DNA of 64,000 nt from contig MU404061.1 of assembly GCA_022695795.1 (NCBI GenBank), forward strand, positions 372,001 to 436,000. The letters are read 5' to 3'. Shown here one piece after another: positions 9,268-21,939 of this stretch. Source of the stretch: Biscogniauxia marginata (Eukaryota > Ascomycota > Sordariomycetes > Xylariales > Xylariaceae). The translations under genes were made by a program, and so were the position numbers. The notes beneath the pieces are model-generated. The model saw nothing but the letters and a program-made list of their open reading frames with translations. It did not search any database and was not told the origin of the DNA. Each line of letters starts with the position of its first letter. The stretch's first letter is position 1.

Positions 9268-12206
9268 TTATGCACCGGCAACCACCGCCAAGTTCTCGTA
9301 TATCGTCCTCTTCACAGCGTAGAATGTCCCACCTAACTTGGTGGCCGGGCCCCCGTCCGTCGGCAAGCCGATACTCTCGACATCGATCCGGCCGGTTGTG
9401 GTCTTTCTAACAACCACAGACCCGTCTATCAATAATGTACCTTCGCCTCTAAATTCTGCCGTGTGGCCTGATTGCTGCATTGCCTTCCTCAGGTCGGCCA
9501 GTCGGAGATCGCCAACATGGAGTGGTTGCGCAACTGATCGGGTTGCCGATGCCATATTCGTAGGGAGGATGTCTAGCGTTGGTTCCACGGACATTTCTGC
9601 TGGATTATCTGTCGACTCTTCCGTCTTCAAGCGTTTATTTGCCCCCTCGTCGTCGTTACTCGCACCAAGCTCTTTCTGGACCGCAAGTAGTCGACCCGTC
9701 ACTGTGGCGATGCTAAGCCCGCGTACCTTCTGCCACTTGAGCTGTTTCACCAGAGCTGGTGCGAGCTTGACTACCCATGCATTTGTATCAACGCTCGCGT
9801 CGATGATCGACCCAATGCTGGGTGTGTAAATGTCTGTCGAGCCCTCTGCTAGGAGCTTCTTACAATCCGAGGCTAGCGTTAGCGTTTCATCATTGCTACC
9901 ACCAATGAGGATCAACTTCCGAGGTTGAATTAAGGGGATCAACATGTGCAAGCTTCGTTTGTCATGTATGCCACTGAAGTCGATGAATTCGACCTGCAGG
10001 TTGACAACAATTCGTTCCGTCGTTAAAATTAATTTTGATGGCCCAATGGCGGTACCATCGACGTCATCTGGTACTCCATCTAGCTCGTCATCAGCGGCAT
10101 TGTCGGATGTGGCCATTTCGATATCTTCAGATACGTTTTGCGTGAGGGCTGGTCTCTTGTTCGTACCAAAGCCTTGTCCTTTGCTCAAGGCTGCAGCAGC
10201 ATCCCATTTCCGCTTCTTGCCGAGGTTTTCCTGGCTATCACCTTTCCTTGCCTGGTCGATATCGGCTCCATCACCATCCTCACGTTCTTCTGCCCTCAGG
10301 AAGTCCTCCGGACGAATGAGCTCGCCATAGTCGTCATCTCTCTTCCTTCGAACTGGATGGGGAAACATCCTATCACGTCCCTTCTTGTTTCTAACATCAA
10401 AGTCGTAGACGCCCTTCTTCTTCAAAAGGATATTGATACCAAGGTCCTCGTCTGTTAGCGCAGCCTTCTTCCTGCTAGCTTGACCCAAGGTCGTGGCAGC
10501 ATTTAGCGCCCTGCCCTGTTGCTCATCTTCGGAGTCCTCAGAATCGGATGACGACTCCGAGGCGTCGTCGCCTACGTCGCCAGATGATTCGAGGGCTGTA
10601 GCACCTCCACTCTGTAGGGTTGTGTGAAGCTGGCGTTGCTGAGCAAGCCACTGCTGGTAAATCGCTAGATCATTGCCCTCCAGGGCCTGTCGTTGTGCAT
10701 GAGAAAAGTCGACTTCCTGCGCAGTGCTACTACCTTTGCCGTCGGCTGCATTTTCCAGGCATTCCTTCCACCATGTCCAGAGAGTTCGTGCCAAGGACGG
10801 GCGTTTGTCGGAGAGCAGCGAAGGATATTCGGTCAGAATGACCATGTTCTTCGGCTCTTCTGCAAGTTGCCTCAAGATAAGCTTTGAAAACCCCCACTCA
10901 AGACTTGTATCGCTAGCAAGTATCACCTTTCCAGTGGGCGAATCGTTTTCGCCGTCGCGGCTGAGCACCTTGTCGATTTGGCCTTTCCTGTCTAGTAGCC
11001 TCAAGAATCTCAAATCAAAAGGACCTGTATCTTTGCCCTGCCTGGTCCCATCTGCCGCGCCGTTGACTTTCTTAATCCCATCGGCAACGGCCTCGAACTC
11101 GCGTACGATACCCTCGTCCATCCATTCCAACATGCTTCGCGCATATCTCATGGTGCTGTGGATGTTGCGCCCTGCAAGATAGAGTTTAGCAGACTTTAAT
11201 TGGCTATCGGGCGTAGCAGAATCAAGCCGCCAAGCGTGTTCCATCAGATAGGCGAGCTCCAATACTCTGGCGCTCGAGTCAATCGGTATTAAAACAGTGC
11301 CTCCCCTCGCTACACACGACTTGACCTTATCAAGCAGTTGTTCATCTCGCTTGGTCCGCCCCCCAGACAAAGACGGTTTCTCGCCGCCTCTGCTGCTGCA
11401 GACTAGAGCTGTCGGTTTTCGTAGTTGTTCGATAACTTCGGCGCCTCCACCACCAGCACCACCCAACCAAGCGGCTCCGGCATAGACATTCTCACGCCCC
11501 TGGTTCCAGTCTACAGCATAGACGATAGACTCCAAACCATGCTGTATATGCCAAATCGTTCCTCCCAAGGTGTGACCAGAATTATAGGCGGTAATGGTCA
11601 AGCCATTCAAGGGAGGGGAGAATGGAGAGCCGAGGGGCTGATGTGGTTGAGAATATTTTAGAGGATGGATGAGGGAGAAGTACGTCGCAATATCTTCAGC
11701 TGTTGGGGCTTGTAGAAGGATGTCGGAGGAGGGCTGCTGAGTCGTATAGGAAACCTCGTCGAGAGAACTAGGCGGTATGGTGGTAGCGGCCAGGGGAGTT
11801 GAGGCATAGAGATCCTGAAGCAGGGTTCGACCGAGGGCGATTACGGGCGTGGTCGCGTAGATGGGTATTCGAGTGAATAGGGGAAAATGCTTGCAGCAAT
11901 GGGCGAAGGCTGCGATATGGCTGGTCGTCGCATGCGTGAGGAGAATTAGGGACAAGGTCGGTACTTGTCTACAAACGAAGAGTCAGCAACGAGACACAGA
12001 TACCAAAGATAGCGAGACATGAGATAAACGGCGAGATATGAAGCAGAAGCAATTGCATACTTCTCTAGCTCCTTCAGTTTGGCGACATCGAACGATTCAT
12101 CCCAACCGACATCTACCAAGACCTTGATGCCGCCGTCTAGCTCCAAGATGGATTGCGACGCAGCTGATTCCGAGAGGGCCCCTTGCAATGGGCTGAAGGT
12201 GAACAT
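9268..12206 (-). CDS. CFT2: Cleavage/polyadenylation factor subunit CPSF100/Cft2
   Basis: The model is complement(join(9268..11968, 12061..12206)), 948 aa with one 92 bp intron. The start is the ATG giving MFTFSPLQGALSESAASQS, the typical CPSF100 N-terminus. Cft2 is a core component of the nuclear pre-mRNA cleavage and polyadenylation complex and partners the nuclease CPSF73/Ysh1. It has a metallo-beta-lactamase fold and beta-CASP domain: SILELDGGIKVLVDVGWDE at the start, GHTLGGTIW at about 180-188, and the beta-CASP region with IDSSARVLELAYLMEHAWR. At residues 60-66 the position of the catalytic HxHxDH motif reads THATTSH. Cft2 is therefore expected to be catalytically inactive, as is known for this family. 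A Ser/Asp/Glu-rich disordered insert lies near 505-535. The C-terminal domain ends in NLAVVAGA. It is divergent from SEC24. Confidence 0.95.
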
Positions 12207-13076
12207 GGCTGCATCATACCAAAGACCACAGCATTCGATTTCAATGGCGGAGGATGCTTCGAGCGGACGTGGTGGTAATCGAAATAACGATGGCGACGGG
12301 ATGAGTGTCAAGAATGAAGTTGTTGTAGATTATATGTAACAGTGTAAATCCCGGCGCGTCAAAGAATTTAGCTTACCTACATGTAGGTTAGGTACCTATG
12401 TACATCCGTACCTGTAGGAGGTAGCTACCCGCCTAGTGCCTGCCTAGCTCCATACCTACATGTACCTAGCTAGGCACCTATCCGTATTAGATATGCAATT
12501 ATGAGTGAGCCGTGTAAGCCTCGCCGATGATACTCGTATACGCATAAGCTTAATGTCTAGTGCCCCGTTTAGCTTGCCTCATGCTGGGAGAATATTCACT
12601 AAAGCAAGCGGATCTAGGTACGTCACATCCAACCTTATCCAGGCTTGCATCGGCGTCGGGAAATTCCCGGAATGATATCGTGTCAATTCCATCCACGCGA
12701 TGCCCTGTCAACTTAGTGTACTCTCACTCAAATGCTGGCGCATCCCTGTCCCTGCTACGGCCTGAATATTTGGCGGATAGGAATTGACAGCATCCCACCC
12801 TCTCAGATGCCAATTGTCACATGTGGCCACAAGACAACCTGACACTTCTTTGGTCTGTACTTTGGGATTGACGATACCATGGAAATATCACCGCGCTCGT
12901 GAACCATCGGAGATAGTCTTGCTATCTATATTCAGCAGCAGTCTCCTCCGGCTGCCTTAATTGCACATCAACCGGTACAGGGGGTTCCCGTCTGGCAGTG
13001 ATCCTTGGGCTTATACATATATTACATACCTGCGTGCCTCCCTACGTCGATTCGTGTCCGCCATACGCCCGCGACC
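12207..13076. promoter_or_regulatory. Bidirectional promoter region CFT2/SEC24
   Basis: This is 870 bp between two divergent housekeeping start codons. Between about 12370 and 12480 it carries a cluster of overlapping TACCTACATGTA / TAGGTACCTA type motifs, many of them self-complementary. The same motif family recurs elsewhere in the window (44470-44490, 53090-53150, 63500-63560), so it may be a dispersed low-complexity sequence rather than a promoter element. No gene is seen here. Confidence 0.5.
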
Positions 13077-16000
13077 ATGGCCGACTACTCCATGTACCAC
13101 GCCCTCGGCCAGGGTGAACAATTCGACCCGAACGATCCCAATCGAACGAACCAACCCGCTCCGCCGCAATTCAACCCTCCCGTCGCCCACCAGCAATACC
13201 AGCAGGGGACGGGATACGCCCCTCCTGACTCTCAGGGCCAGCAGTACTACGGGAGCCCTCAGCCGCCAATGGGAACTCCCTCACCAGCTGGTACCCCTGG
13301 CTTTGCTCCCCCACCGGGCGGAGGAGCCGAGCTTGCTTCGCAGATGGCTAGTATGTCATTAGGAGAGGGGCACCATGCGAAGAGGAAGAAGAAGGACCGC
13401 CACGCCTACCACAGCGTCGAAGCCCCGGCCGGATCTTCTCAGGCATACAACGGCATACCGCCCGCTGGGACGCCGTCAACCGCCTTTCTAAACGCCGACC
13501 CGTCGTTGCAGACAGGGGGCCAGTTCATCGGCCAGCCAGCTTCACCGAACCAGTTTCCTGCGCCCGTCAATGCGCCCTACACTCCTAATTACACAGCTTC
13601 GCCCGCCGAGTTTGCTGCGAGAAATGGCCAGGTTGAGCCGGGACAAGCACCCGCATTTATTCCGGCCTCCGGGGGTGGACAAGTCTCCCCGGATGATATT
13701 CCCAGTGTTCCCATTTCTAGAGACGTGCCACAACAGTACTATCTTAGCAATGTATATCCCACATTCGAACGTCTTGTACCTCCTCCTGCTACTGTGTCCT
13801 TTGTCGCCTTCGATCAAGGCAATGCCTCGCCCAAGTTCGCCCGCTTATCCATGAACAGCATCCCCTCTACTTCGGACGGTCTGGCCAGCACTGGCTTACC
13901 GTTAGGCCTTATACTGCAGCCTCTGGCTCGTCTTCAGCCTGGTGAAGCGGAGGTTCCCGTACTAGATTTTGGCGATCTAGGCCCGCCAAGATGTCGGAGA
14001 TGTCGCGCTTATATCAATCCTTTCATGATGTTCCGCTCGGGAGGCAGTAAATTCGTCTGCAATCTATGTACCTATCCTAACGAGACCCCTTCTGAATACT
14101 TCTGCGCTACGACACCCCAGGGAGTCAGAGTAGACCGAGACCAGCGACCGGAGTTGACAAGAGGCACTGTTGAATTCACCGTACCTAAGGAATACTGGAC
14201 CCGGGAACCTACAGGTCTCAACTGGCTGTTTGTAATAGATGTCACACAGGAGTCTTTCAATAAAGGGTTCTTGGAGGCTTTCTGTGAAGGTATACTGGCC
14301 GCCCTTTACTCCCCTGACGATGATGAAGAGACGGAAGAAAACGGCGAGCCAAAACGACGTATACCCCCTGGCGCCAAGGTGGGCTTCGTCACATACGACA
14401 AGGACATCCATTTTTACAATTGTAATGTGAGTCGAGAAATACCGGTTTTAAAGAATTCCGAAGGCCCTACTGACAGCCTCTTAGCCCGCCTTGGAGCAAG
14501 CGCAAATGATGATCATGCCTGATATCGAGGACCCTTTCGTCCCGCTTAGCGATGGGCTCTTCGTTGATCCGTACGAGTCGAAAGCTATCATCACATCATT
14601 ACTCACGCGCTTACCTGCTCTATTCGCTGATATCAAGAACGCTGAGCCTGGGTTATTGCCAACGTTACAATCCTGTTTGGCCGCACTGGAGAAGACTGGG
14701 GGTAAAATAGTGTGCTCTCTGTCCGCGTTGCCTACCTGGGGACCTGGCCGGCTCTTTATGAGAGACGATGGCAAATACCCGGGTGGTGAAATCGATAAGA
14801 AACTTTTCACCACCGAGCATCCGGCATGGAAAAAGGTAGCAGAGAAGATGGTGGCAGCTGGCGTGGGCGCCGATTTCTTTTTGGCCACCCCCTCTGGAGG
14901 CTATTTAGACGTCGCAACGATTGGTGAGTAGCCTGCCCCGAAAGAATAGCTTCAGATGTGTCTAACGCTGTGTCCTATCAGGTCATGTTTCGTCTACAAC
15001 AGGAGGCGAGACCTTCTTTTATCCCAATTTCGTGGCCGGTCGAGACAACGCCAAACTCTCGCTCGAGATCAAGCACACGGTCACGAGAGAAACGGGTTAC
15101 CAGGCGCTGATGAAGGTACGATGCTCCAACGGGCTGCAGATTTCCGCCTACCACGGCAACTTTGTGCAGCACACCTTTGGAGCCGATCTCGAAATAGGTG
15201 TCATCGATGCAGACAAGGCCGTCGGCGTTACATTCGGGTACGATGGAAAGCTGGACTCGAAGCTCGACGCTCATTTCCAATCTGCCCTTCTGTACACGAC
15301 TGCTTCTGGTCAACGTCGAGTCAGATGTTCCAACGTGATCGCCAGCGTCAGTGATAGTCCAAGAGAGTGTATGAAATTTGTGGATCAGGACGCCGTGTAC
15401 ACGATCCTTGCCAAGGACGCAGCGTCGAGACTTGCCACCACTTCCGTTACGCTGAAAGATATCCGATTGGGCTTGACAGAAAAAACAATTGATATCTTGG
15501 CTGGGTACCGTAAGAACTTCTCGTCGCAATCACACCCGCCAGGCCAGCTGGTCATGCCTGAGAAGCTGAAAGAGTTCTCCATGTATATGCTTGGCTTAAT
15601 CAAGTGTCGAGCTTTCAAAGGAGGGAACGAGACGTCAGATCGGCGAGTACACGAGATGCGTATGATCAGGTCAATGGGTGCTGCGGAACTCAGTCTTTAT
15701 CTCTACCCAAGGATGATCCCCATACACAATTTGAATCTTGATGATGGCTTCATGGATGAACAAACCGGGCAACTCAAGGTACCGCCGGCCGTCCGGACAT
15801 CATTCAGTCGCGTCGAGCCAGGAGGGGTGTACTTGGTTGACAATGGCCAACAGTGCCTCCTATGGCTCCACTCGCAGACCTCGCCCAACCTGCTAACCGA
15901 TCTATTCGGAGAAGGCAAGGAAAGTCTCAGTCAGCTTGACCCGTATAGTTCCTCCCTACCAGTTCTACAAACACACCTCAACGCCCAAGTCCGAAATATC

Positions 16001-16406
16001 ATCGAATTCCTCAGAGCCATGAGGGGCTCCAAGGCGTTGACAATCCAGCTGGCAAGGCAAGGGATGGATGGTGCTGAATATGAGTTTGCAAGAATGTTGA
16101 TCGAAGATCGCAACAATGAAGCGCAGAGCTACGTCGACTGGCTAGTCCATATCCATAAGGGGGTACAGCTCGAGGTCAGTAGCCTTCGCTAATTGTTTGT
16201 TTATAAAATTTAGGGTTTGGAGGGTGGGGTGAGCTCGTTTACATCCTTAGGACTCACACCCCTGAACCCTTTCCGCGCTATAAGCTAAAGTGGACAAACA
16301 ACTAACCATTTACTGTGTGCAGCTCTCGGGTCAGAGGCGAAAGGAGGGTGAAGATGTAAGCACAATAGCGTCTAGCTTCTCCGGGCTACGCCCGCAGTAT
16401 TGGTAA
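13077..16406 (+). CDS. SEC24: COPII coat subunit Sec24
   Basis: The model is join(13077..14426, 14485..14923, 14982..16174, 16323..16406), 1021 aa with introns of 58, 58 and 148 bp, all GT-AG and in frame. Sec24 is the cargo-binding subunit of the COPII inner coat (Sec23/Sec24), which buds vesicles from the ER. Domains in order: a Pro/Gln/Gly-rich disordered N-terminus (about 1-230); a zinc finger with C306, C309, C328 and C331 (CX2C-X18-CX2C); the trunk domain beginning near LNWLFVIDVTQES and including EQAQMMIMPDIEDPF and SSTTGGETFFYPNF; and the helical and gelsolin-like region with FMDEQTGQLKVPPAVR and GGVYLVDNGQQCLLWLHS. The last exon encodes ELSGQRRKEGED and ends in GLRPQYW. The ATG at 13077 (MADYSMYHALGQG) is chosen because upstream in-frame codons are not Sec24-like. 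Confidence 0.96.
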
Positions 16407-17345
16407 CGCTTGGCTCCATAGTGGAAATTGTTTGTGTTCAGGGGCAGTCTTAGGCCTCAACCAAGACTCGGACCCGAAGACATGGCATTGGGAGGCGTCT
16501 TAGATAAAAGTTCCGACCGAAGGGCGTGGATAACAGGGCTACATTTGATCTAGCGTACCACAAAAGACGTATAAAAAAAACTTTGTTCAATTCGATGTAA
16601 GAGACCTAGATGATACGTGTCGCCTAGTTTCATGGCCACGGCCATGGCTTGTTCTAGTAAGAGTGACACATGGTATTTGGGGATAAGGGAGGGAACCGCT
16701 AATAAAGAGAATATTCAAATATTGTATATTCGCTTAATGCCATGCAACCTTGCCAGCGCCAATCCAGTAAACCGGTCTCTACCGACCCAACGCCCATCCC
16801 GCGCACCTTTACAGTATTTCGACTAAACTGATCTTCTACGATGCACTGACTTGGCAGTCACCTCTTACTGAACTGGGTAAATACCACGCTACTTTCTTGG
16901 TGGTGAATAGTCCGTCTAGGTAGGCCATCTATATACCCCATTTCATGACCGAGACGAGGATGGGGATGTGGGTTTTTTTTTTTCAACGAGGACGTGCGGT
17001 CTCTGTTTAGACCAGACGGATAACTAGGTAGATGGTAATGATTCTCGGGTTTGATGTTCTTCTCCAGCTCTTTTCAGGATATATTTGTCTGGGCTGTCTA
17101 GAAATTTGAGGAAGAATAATTTTCATGTTGAGTTTCTGGATTTACCGGCTAGTGGTAAAATCACATATGGCCCAAAAGGGAGCGGGGACGAAATGAATAT
17201 CGACGAATGTTATTAGTTGAAGTCGGTGGCTTGCCCCGTTAGAAGGGAGGACCTGGGGGAGATGGGGTTGGTGCAACGGCTTGCTAGGCGATTCCGCTGA
17301 AGAGCTGCTCATGCATGGTCTTCTTCTTCTTCTTCTTCTTCTTCT

Positions 17346-17375
17346 TAAGTTGACTAGTAGGTACTAGTCAACTTA
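17346..17375. repeat. Perfect 13-bp inverted repeat, 4-bp loop
   Basis: The arms at 17346-17358 and 17363-17375 are exact reverse complements (TAAGTTGACTAGT and its complement) around AGGT. The repeat directly abuts a CTT microsatellite. It could form a hairpin. Origin is unknown; a footprint of a small transposon or a terminator-like hairpin are both possible. Confidence 0.7.
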
Positions 17376-18815
17376 TCTCTTCAATCAGCTTTTCAGGATC
17401 CTAGGCACGGTGTTTCAAATTATCTTTTGGATTTCGCCTGACAAAAATACGACTCTTGTATGATAGCCAAGTATAATACCCCTAAACTTGGTGAATTATG
17501 ATAGCTTGCCTAAATACATATGTCCTTTTACCGTGACTTGTAAAATACTATACTAACTGCTTAGTTTGTATAGGTAGTCCTACTAAGCCAAAGCCGTTAG
17601 CTAGAGGGAAGTGCTTAGGTCTTATGCAGGCAGAGAGAGATACCGAAAGGTGTCCCCCGTTCCCCCTTTTTAATTATGTTTGATAGTGGCATTCGTGACT
17701 AATCAGCGAGATTCAAGCGCTATTCACTCCTCTTGCCTAAGATATGACCTTCTAATAATCGTATTTACGAGGCTAAGTGTGAATTTCATCATAAGTGCTT
17801 GTGGAGGTGGCAACATACCCAGATGGATGAAGGCACACGCTGTGAATAGTTCATCGTCTGTTCCTGGTAATATGTCCTTGAGATCGTACGTTCCTACCAA
17901 TATCATAGCTTTCATGCGTCATGATCAGCCAAAGAACTTACCGTAGGCAACTTCTCCTCCCTTATGTAGGCAAGAAGGATAAGCAGAATCCAAACCATGC
18001 TTCTATGCGGCCTTGGCATGGGCCCGGTTGCTGTCCCCGGTGTGTTAGTGTTCGTAAATTCATATTCATACGGAACGACGACGTTTTAACTAACTAATTC
18101 CAGGAGCCTTGTCTAACACCCATCTACCGAGCACATCTACTTGCGACAACATGTATTGGTGTGCCCCTTTGGCACACGTTATTCCCATGGGGACAGAATA
18201 CGGTAGGTTAGAGAAGTAACCATACGTATTCAATATGCTAAGGAAGGACATACGGCCCCAGGCTATTACCCTGGTAGAGATCATCACCCGCTCCCTAGGC
18301 CGTCACTAGCTTATCATTGGTTCTGGAAAGAAAAGAAATGGGGGGGGGCGCGTAAAGGGAAGGAACAAGATAAAACGGCCGGGGATCAACCAACCCGCAT
18401 ACTCATGCGCCATCGCTACTATAAAAAAAGCTTGGGTATTATTTTTTCCAGAAACTCCTTGCAGACATCCAAACATTTCGAGGCGAGGACGTAAGTATAG
18501 TAAATAATTAAGTTGTATACATGATGATATAACCAGGTTAATCAACTATTCCGTGCCTTCACACTGCCGCGCACATATGCCATCTTATTATATAGGCGTG
18601 TATATAGTTATTAGTGCAATCCTTTTCCTTCCCCCCTCATACCAACATGCCGGATTTACTCACCGGAGCCACGTACCTGGATTACCACACGTGCTAAAAC
18701 CGCTTATATATATGCTGCCTGTCTATATGTCGGCGGCCGGGTTTACTTTAAATAGTAACTCCGTCCGGGGGACTAAAAAAAGCGGTGTCCATAGGTACCT
18801 GCGCGGCGTCAGGAG

Positions 18816-18845
18816 CATGTATGTATGTATGTACCTATGTATGTA
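18816..18845. repeat. (TATG)n microsatellite
   Basis: Tandem TATG units are interrupted by one TACC variant. Ordinary intergenic low complexity. Confidence 0.7.
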
Positions 18846-19969
18846 GGTATCTTCCTCTCGACGGCGTCGCATCACCAAGAGATGCCGGTCAAGGTGTTAG
18901 TTATACAAAAACATCGGTCATCGCCATGATCATGATTTATGGCTCTTTTTTTTTTCCTTTTTTTCTTTCTTTTTTGCTCTGGTATACTTTATTAGTCTCG
19001 GTCTTGTTTCCCTTTTTGTATGTACCGGTGTTCTTCCCTCTACCCGGTCGTGCGGGCGGGAATGTTCACCGGGATCGTCACTTCGGAGAATTGCTCGGCC
19101 TCGGACAGAATACAGGGAGAGATACCTCCGTAGATAATATTTACCTAAATTGAAGTGTTGTCATCATATTTGTTGTGCGTCACTTGATGAATTAGCTAAT
19201 TTGCTACCTAGTCATAGAATTAGTACAGTCGCGTAGCAATCAGCCGGAGGATAAGAGAGGTAGGGGAAGAAGGCCCGTTAGTCAACTTGAAAGCTCTGCA
19301 TCATCGTCGTCGTTGCCACCTCCCTGCATATCTGTGAGCAAGATGCTATATATGGGTTCTTGCCTAACCTATCTTGCTACCGACGGCTCACCCGACCCCA
19401 GAAAACCGCACTACATGTAGATATGGCACTAACGTGTCTTATTATTATAGTACCGAAGTTTACAGATTTATTGTCATTGCTTAGGTAGGGAAAGACCTAA
19501 TCCGCAAAAACAAAAACGCTACTGACTTGATAGCTCGCTATCTATCAATAATAAGCTTATATTAAACACCCCGCTTATATACTGGTCGAAATATTGAAGA
19601 CTTAGTCTAAGTCAACCTCATAAAGGGGATGAGAAGGGTTGGGGGTAGCAAACCTCTGCTTTAGCATAGACTTACACCGCTCAACCTATCATACCTAGTC
19701 AAGGCTTACGGTGAAAGAGATTCGGGAGTTTTATAGCGTTTAAGACATGTTCAGCGCGAATTCGCAGACCAGCCTACTAAGTATACTCTCTCGCGAGGAA
19801 ATATATTACGCAAAGATGAACCAGAGCTACTTCAATGATCTTTTGATGGCAACCCTTTTTTATTCTCCTGAAATGGCTCGCGAGAATGTAGAACTGACTA
19901 GTCCTGTCTTGTCTAGTAATTACCTAGTGCTAGCTACCTAGCCTGAGCACTTTTCAGAAAAATATTCAT

Positions 19970-20770
19970 TATTATTTTACCAATCGGCATGTTGCTTGCT
20001 GGCCTACTCAAGAAGTATACCTCTCTTCTAAGAAGTAGGGTATGGACTTTATATGGTATGTATAAGTAGGTATTCCTCAAGGCTCTGTACGCACACCTCT
20101 TGTCCCATCCTCTATGCACTATTTAATTTTATTCGTCCCGGAAAAGGATTAAGATGAGCGTCTCCTTTATATAAAAGCGATTTTGAAGTTATATATAGTG
20201 AGCCGCATAGTTTTTATCCGTCGACGTTTAACAGTCTCGAAATAGAAAATTAATAATAAGTACTTAAATCGTGCTTTATATAGATCAAACAAAGAGAAGT
20301 AATAAATAGATGGTTATTTATATAGTAAATTAAGTATATAAGTAGTTCGCGGTAAAACGGGTTTAACTTAATGTTTAGTCCTCGAAAACTCTCGAGTTAC
20401 CTTTAAACAAAGGGTTAAGCTTTCTCTTTTTAATTTTCTTTTTTATAAGCGGCTTGTTAACATTATATTACTTCTTAGTTAAATATAAGTAAGTACATAT
20501 ATAAGCATAGTAGTATGTTAGTTCTCGTTCTAAGTAAAATTTTAATAACCTTAAAAGCCTTATACCTACCTTGGGCCTTAAGAGCTTAGCTCGATCCGGC
20601 CTTCATCTCGATCATATATGTAATAATGTTAGTTAAGGTGGATTAAGTGACGATCTTTTTATAGTTAATAAGAGTTTAGTTCTAGTGGAGAGATCTTCTT
20701 CTATTTCTTACTAGGCTGGAGTTGTTTGAATAAAAATTTAACTAGGTATTTACCTACCTGCATGTACATG
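19970..20770 (+). mobile_element. Relic of a non-LTR (LINE) reverse transcriptase
   Basis: The codons at 20069-20086 read GIPQGS. After a frameshift, 20104-20127 read PILYALFN. Together these are the conserved GIPQGSPLSPILYALF block of LINE-type reverse transcriptases (block around motif B), broken by a small indel. Downstream sequence to about 20770 is AT-rich with many TA dinucleotides and looks RIP-affected. The element is too short and damaged to classify further (Tad-like is likely for a fungus). Outer limits are approximate. Confidence 0.55.
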
Positions 20771-20883
20771 ATAAATTGCCATTGACTGTGTGGGAAAGTC
20801 GCGAAGAAATTGATGAAATCTACCTTGGCCTAGGTTTCCTAGCGCAGTCAACACCGAAATAATCAAACCACTTTTAACCTCTT

Positions 20884-21010
20884 TGTGACGGCTGGGGACC
20901 GTCACATGGCATATAGTCCAACCTAGGGTGTCAAGTTAGGGAACTTGATATTCTGTTACCCTTTTGGGAGCGGGGTGGTGTAGTGTGGTTGGCTAGTCAC
21001 CGCCGTGACA
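20884..21010. mobile_element. 127-bp LTR-like element (solo LTR or mini-element)
   Basis: It begins TGTGACGGC and ends GCCGTGACA, which are near-perfect inverted termini with TG...CA ends. It is flanked by an exact 5 bp duplication CTCTT (20879-20883 and 21011-21015). A second short hairpin, GTGACGG/CCGTCAC, lies at its left end. Size and ends fit a very short solo LTR or a TRIM-like non-autonomous element. It is not AT-shifted, so it escaped RIP or is young. Confidence 0.7.
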
Positions 21011-21347
21011 CTCTTTAGGTCTTATTCGAAATCGTGCTCCCGTAACTAATGAAATAAAATACCTACGTACATGTAAGCACCTAGGTTAAGTTTCTCGTCT
21101 TACTAAGCGGGGTATACGGCGGCGCAACAAACTGCGTGCCATTGAAGTTCAATTCTGATCCGAGCCCCGTGTCACGGTGTTACGTAGTCGTATGAGTTAT
21201 AAGGTACAGACAGAGATAGGTATGCTACACACCCCTTGATCCTCGGCGCCCGTATGCGGAAGAATCGTGCTGTCTCCGGAGGTTGGTGGTATAAGGGATG
21301 ATTTCCTTTTTTAGTGAGCTTCTTCTGGCTTTTTGGGTTTTACCTAG

Positions 21348-21735
21348 TGTTACAACCCTGTTTGGTCAGGTGATTCAGGTCACGTAACCCCGGGTCAGCG
21401 ATCTCGCTGTCTCAGCAAGATCGCAAGATCAATAAGGATCTCGCTGTCTTTACGAGATCGCTAGATCTCGTGAAAGAGTTTTAAATAATAAAAAGTATAA
21501 GAAGAATAAGGTTTCTTTATATATTTAGTTATTTATTTTAATTTTTTAGTTATTAATTTAAGATTATAATTACTTTTTAATATTATAATAAAAATACCTT
21601 AAAAATTTTTAACGAATAAAGCATTATAAATCTTTTAAATTAATCTCGATTTATTATTATTTTTAAAATAAAAAAACTTAATACGTATTTATTTATAAAA
21701 TTAATTAATTAAAATATATAAAAAGGTTCATTACA
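21348..21735 (+). repeat. 5' LTR of outer element
   Basis: 388 bp, beginning TGTTACAACC and ending TTCATTACA. It aligns along its length with 43779-44165. Its 5' part (about 21348-21470) is still GC-balanced and holds repeated GATCTCGCTGTCT blocks. Its 3' part is heavily C-to-T/G-to-A shifted. The left neighbour is the CCTAG duplication. Confidence 0.93.
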
Positions 21736-21939
21736 TTTTAATAGCTTTTTAATTAAATTATTTTAAGATAAATATACTTTTTAAAATTAAAAAGTAATAA
21801 AAATAAATAAAATAAAAATAATTAATAAGTTTTTAAATGAAAAATTTAACTTTTTTTACGATATAATAAAAAGGTTTAAAAAAATTAATATAAAAGTTAA
21901 TTATAATTATAATTAAAAGAGAATTTTAAAAGAATCGTT

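Larger units (their letters stand above)
16407..19960. other. 3.5 kb gene-free transition zone
   Basis: This is the SEC24 3' flank followed by sequence of moderate GC with no supported gene. It holds a CTT microsatellite (about 17320-17345), a perfect inverted repeat (separate entry), and a TATG tandem tract at 18816-18845. Short open frames here have no recognisable domains. Confidence 0.5.

Noticed and set aside
18306..18545. Minus-strand 79-codon hydrophobic frame
   Set aside because: Its hydrophobicity comes from T-rich tracts. There is no conserved motif or supporting context.
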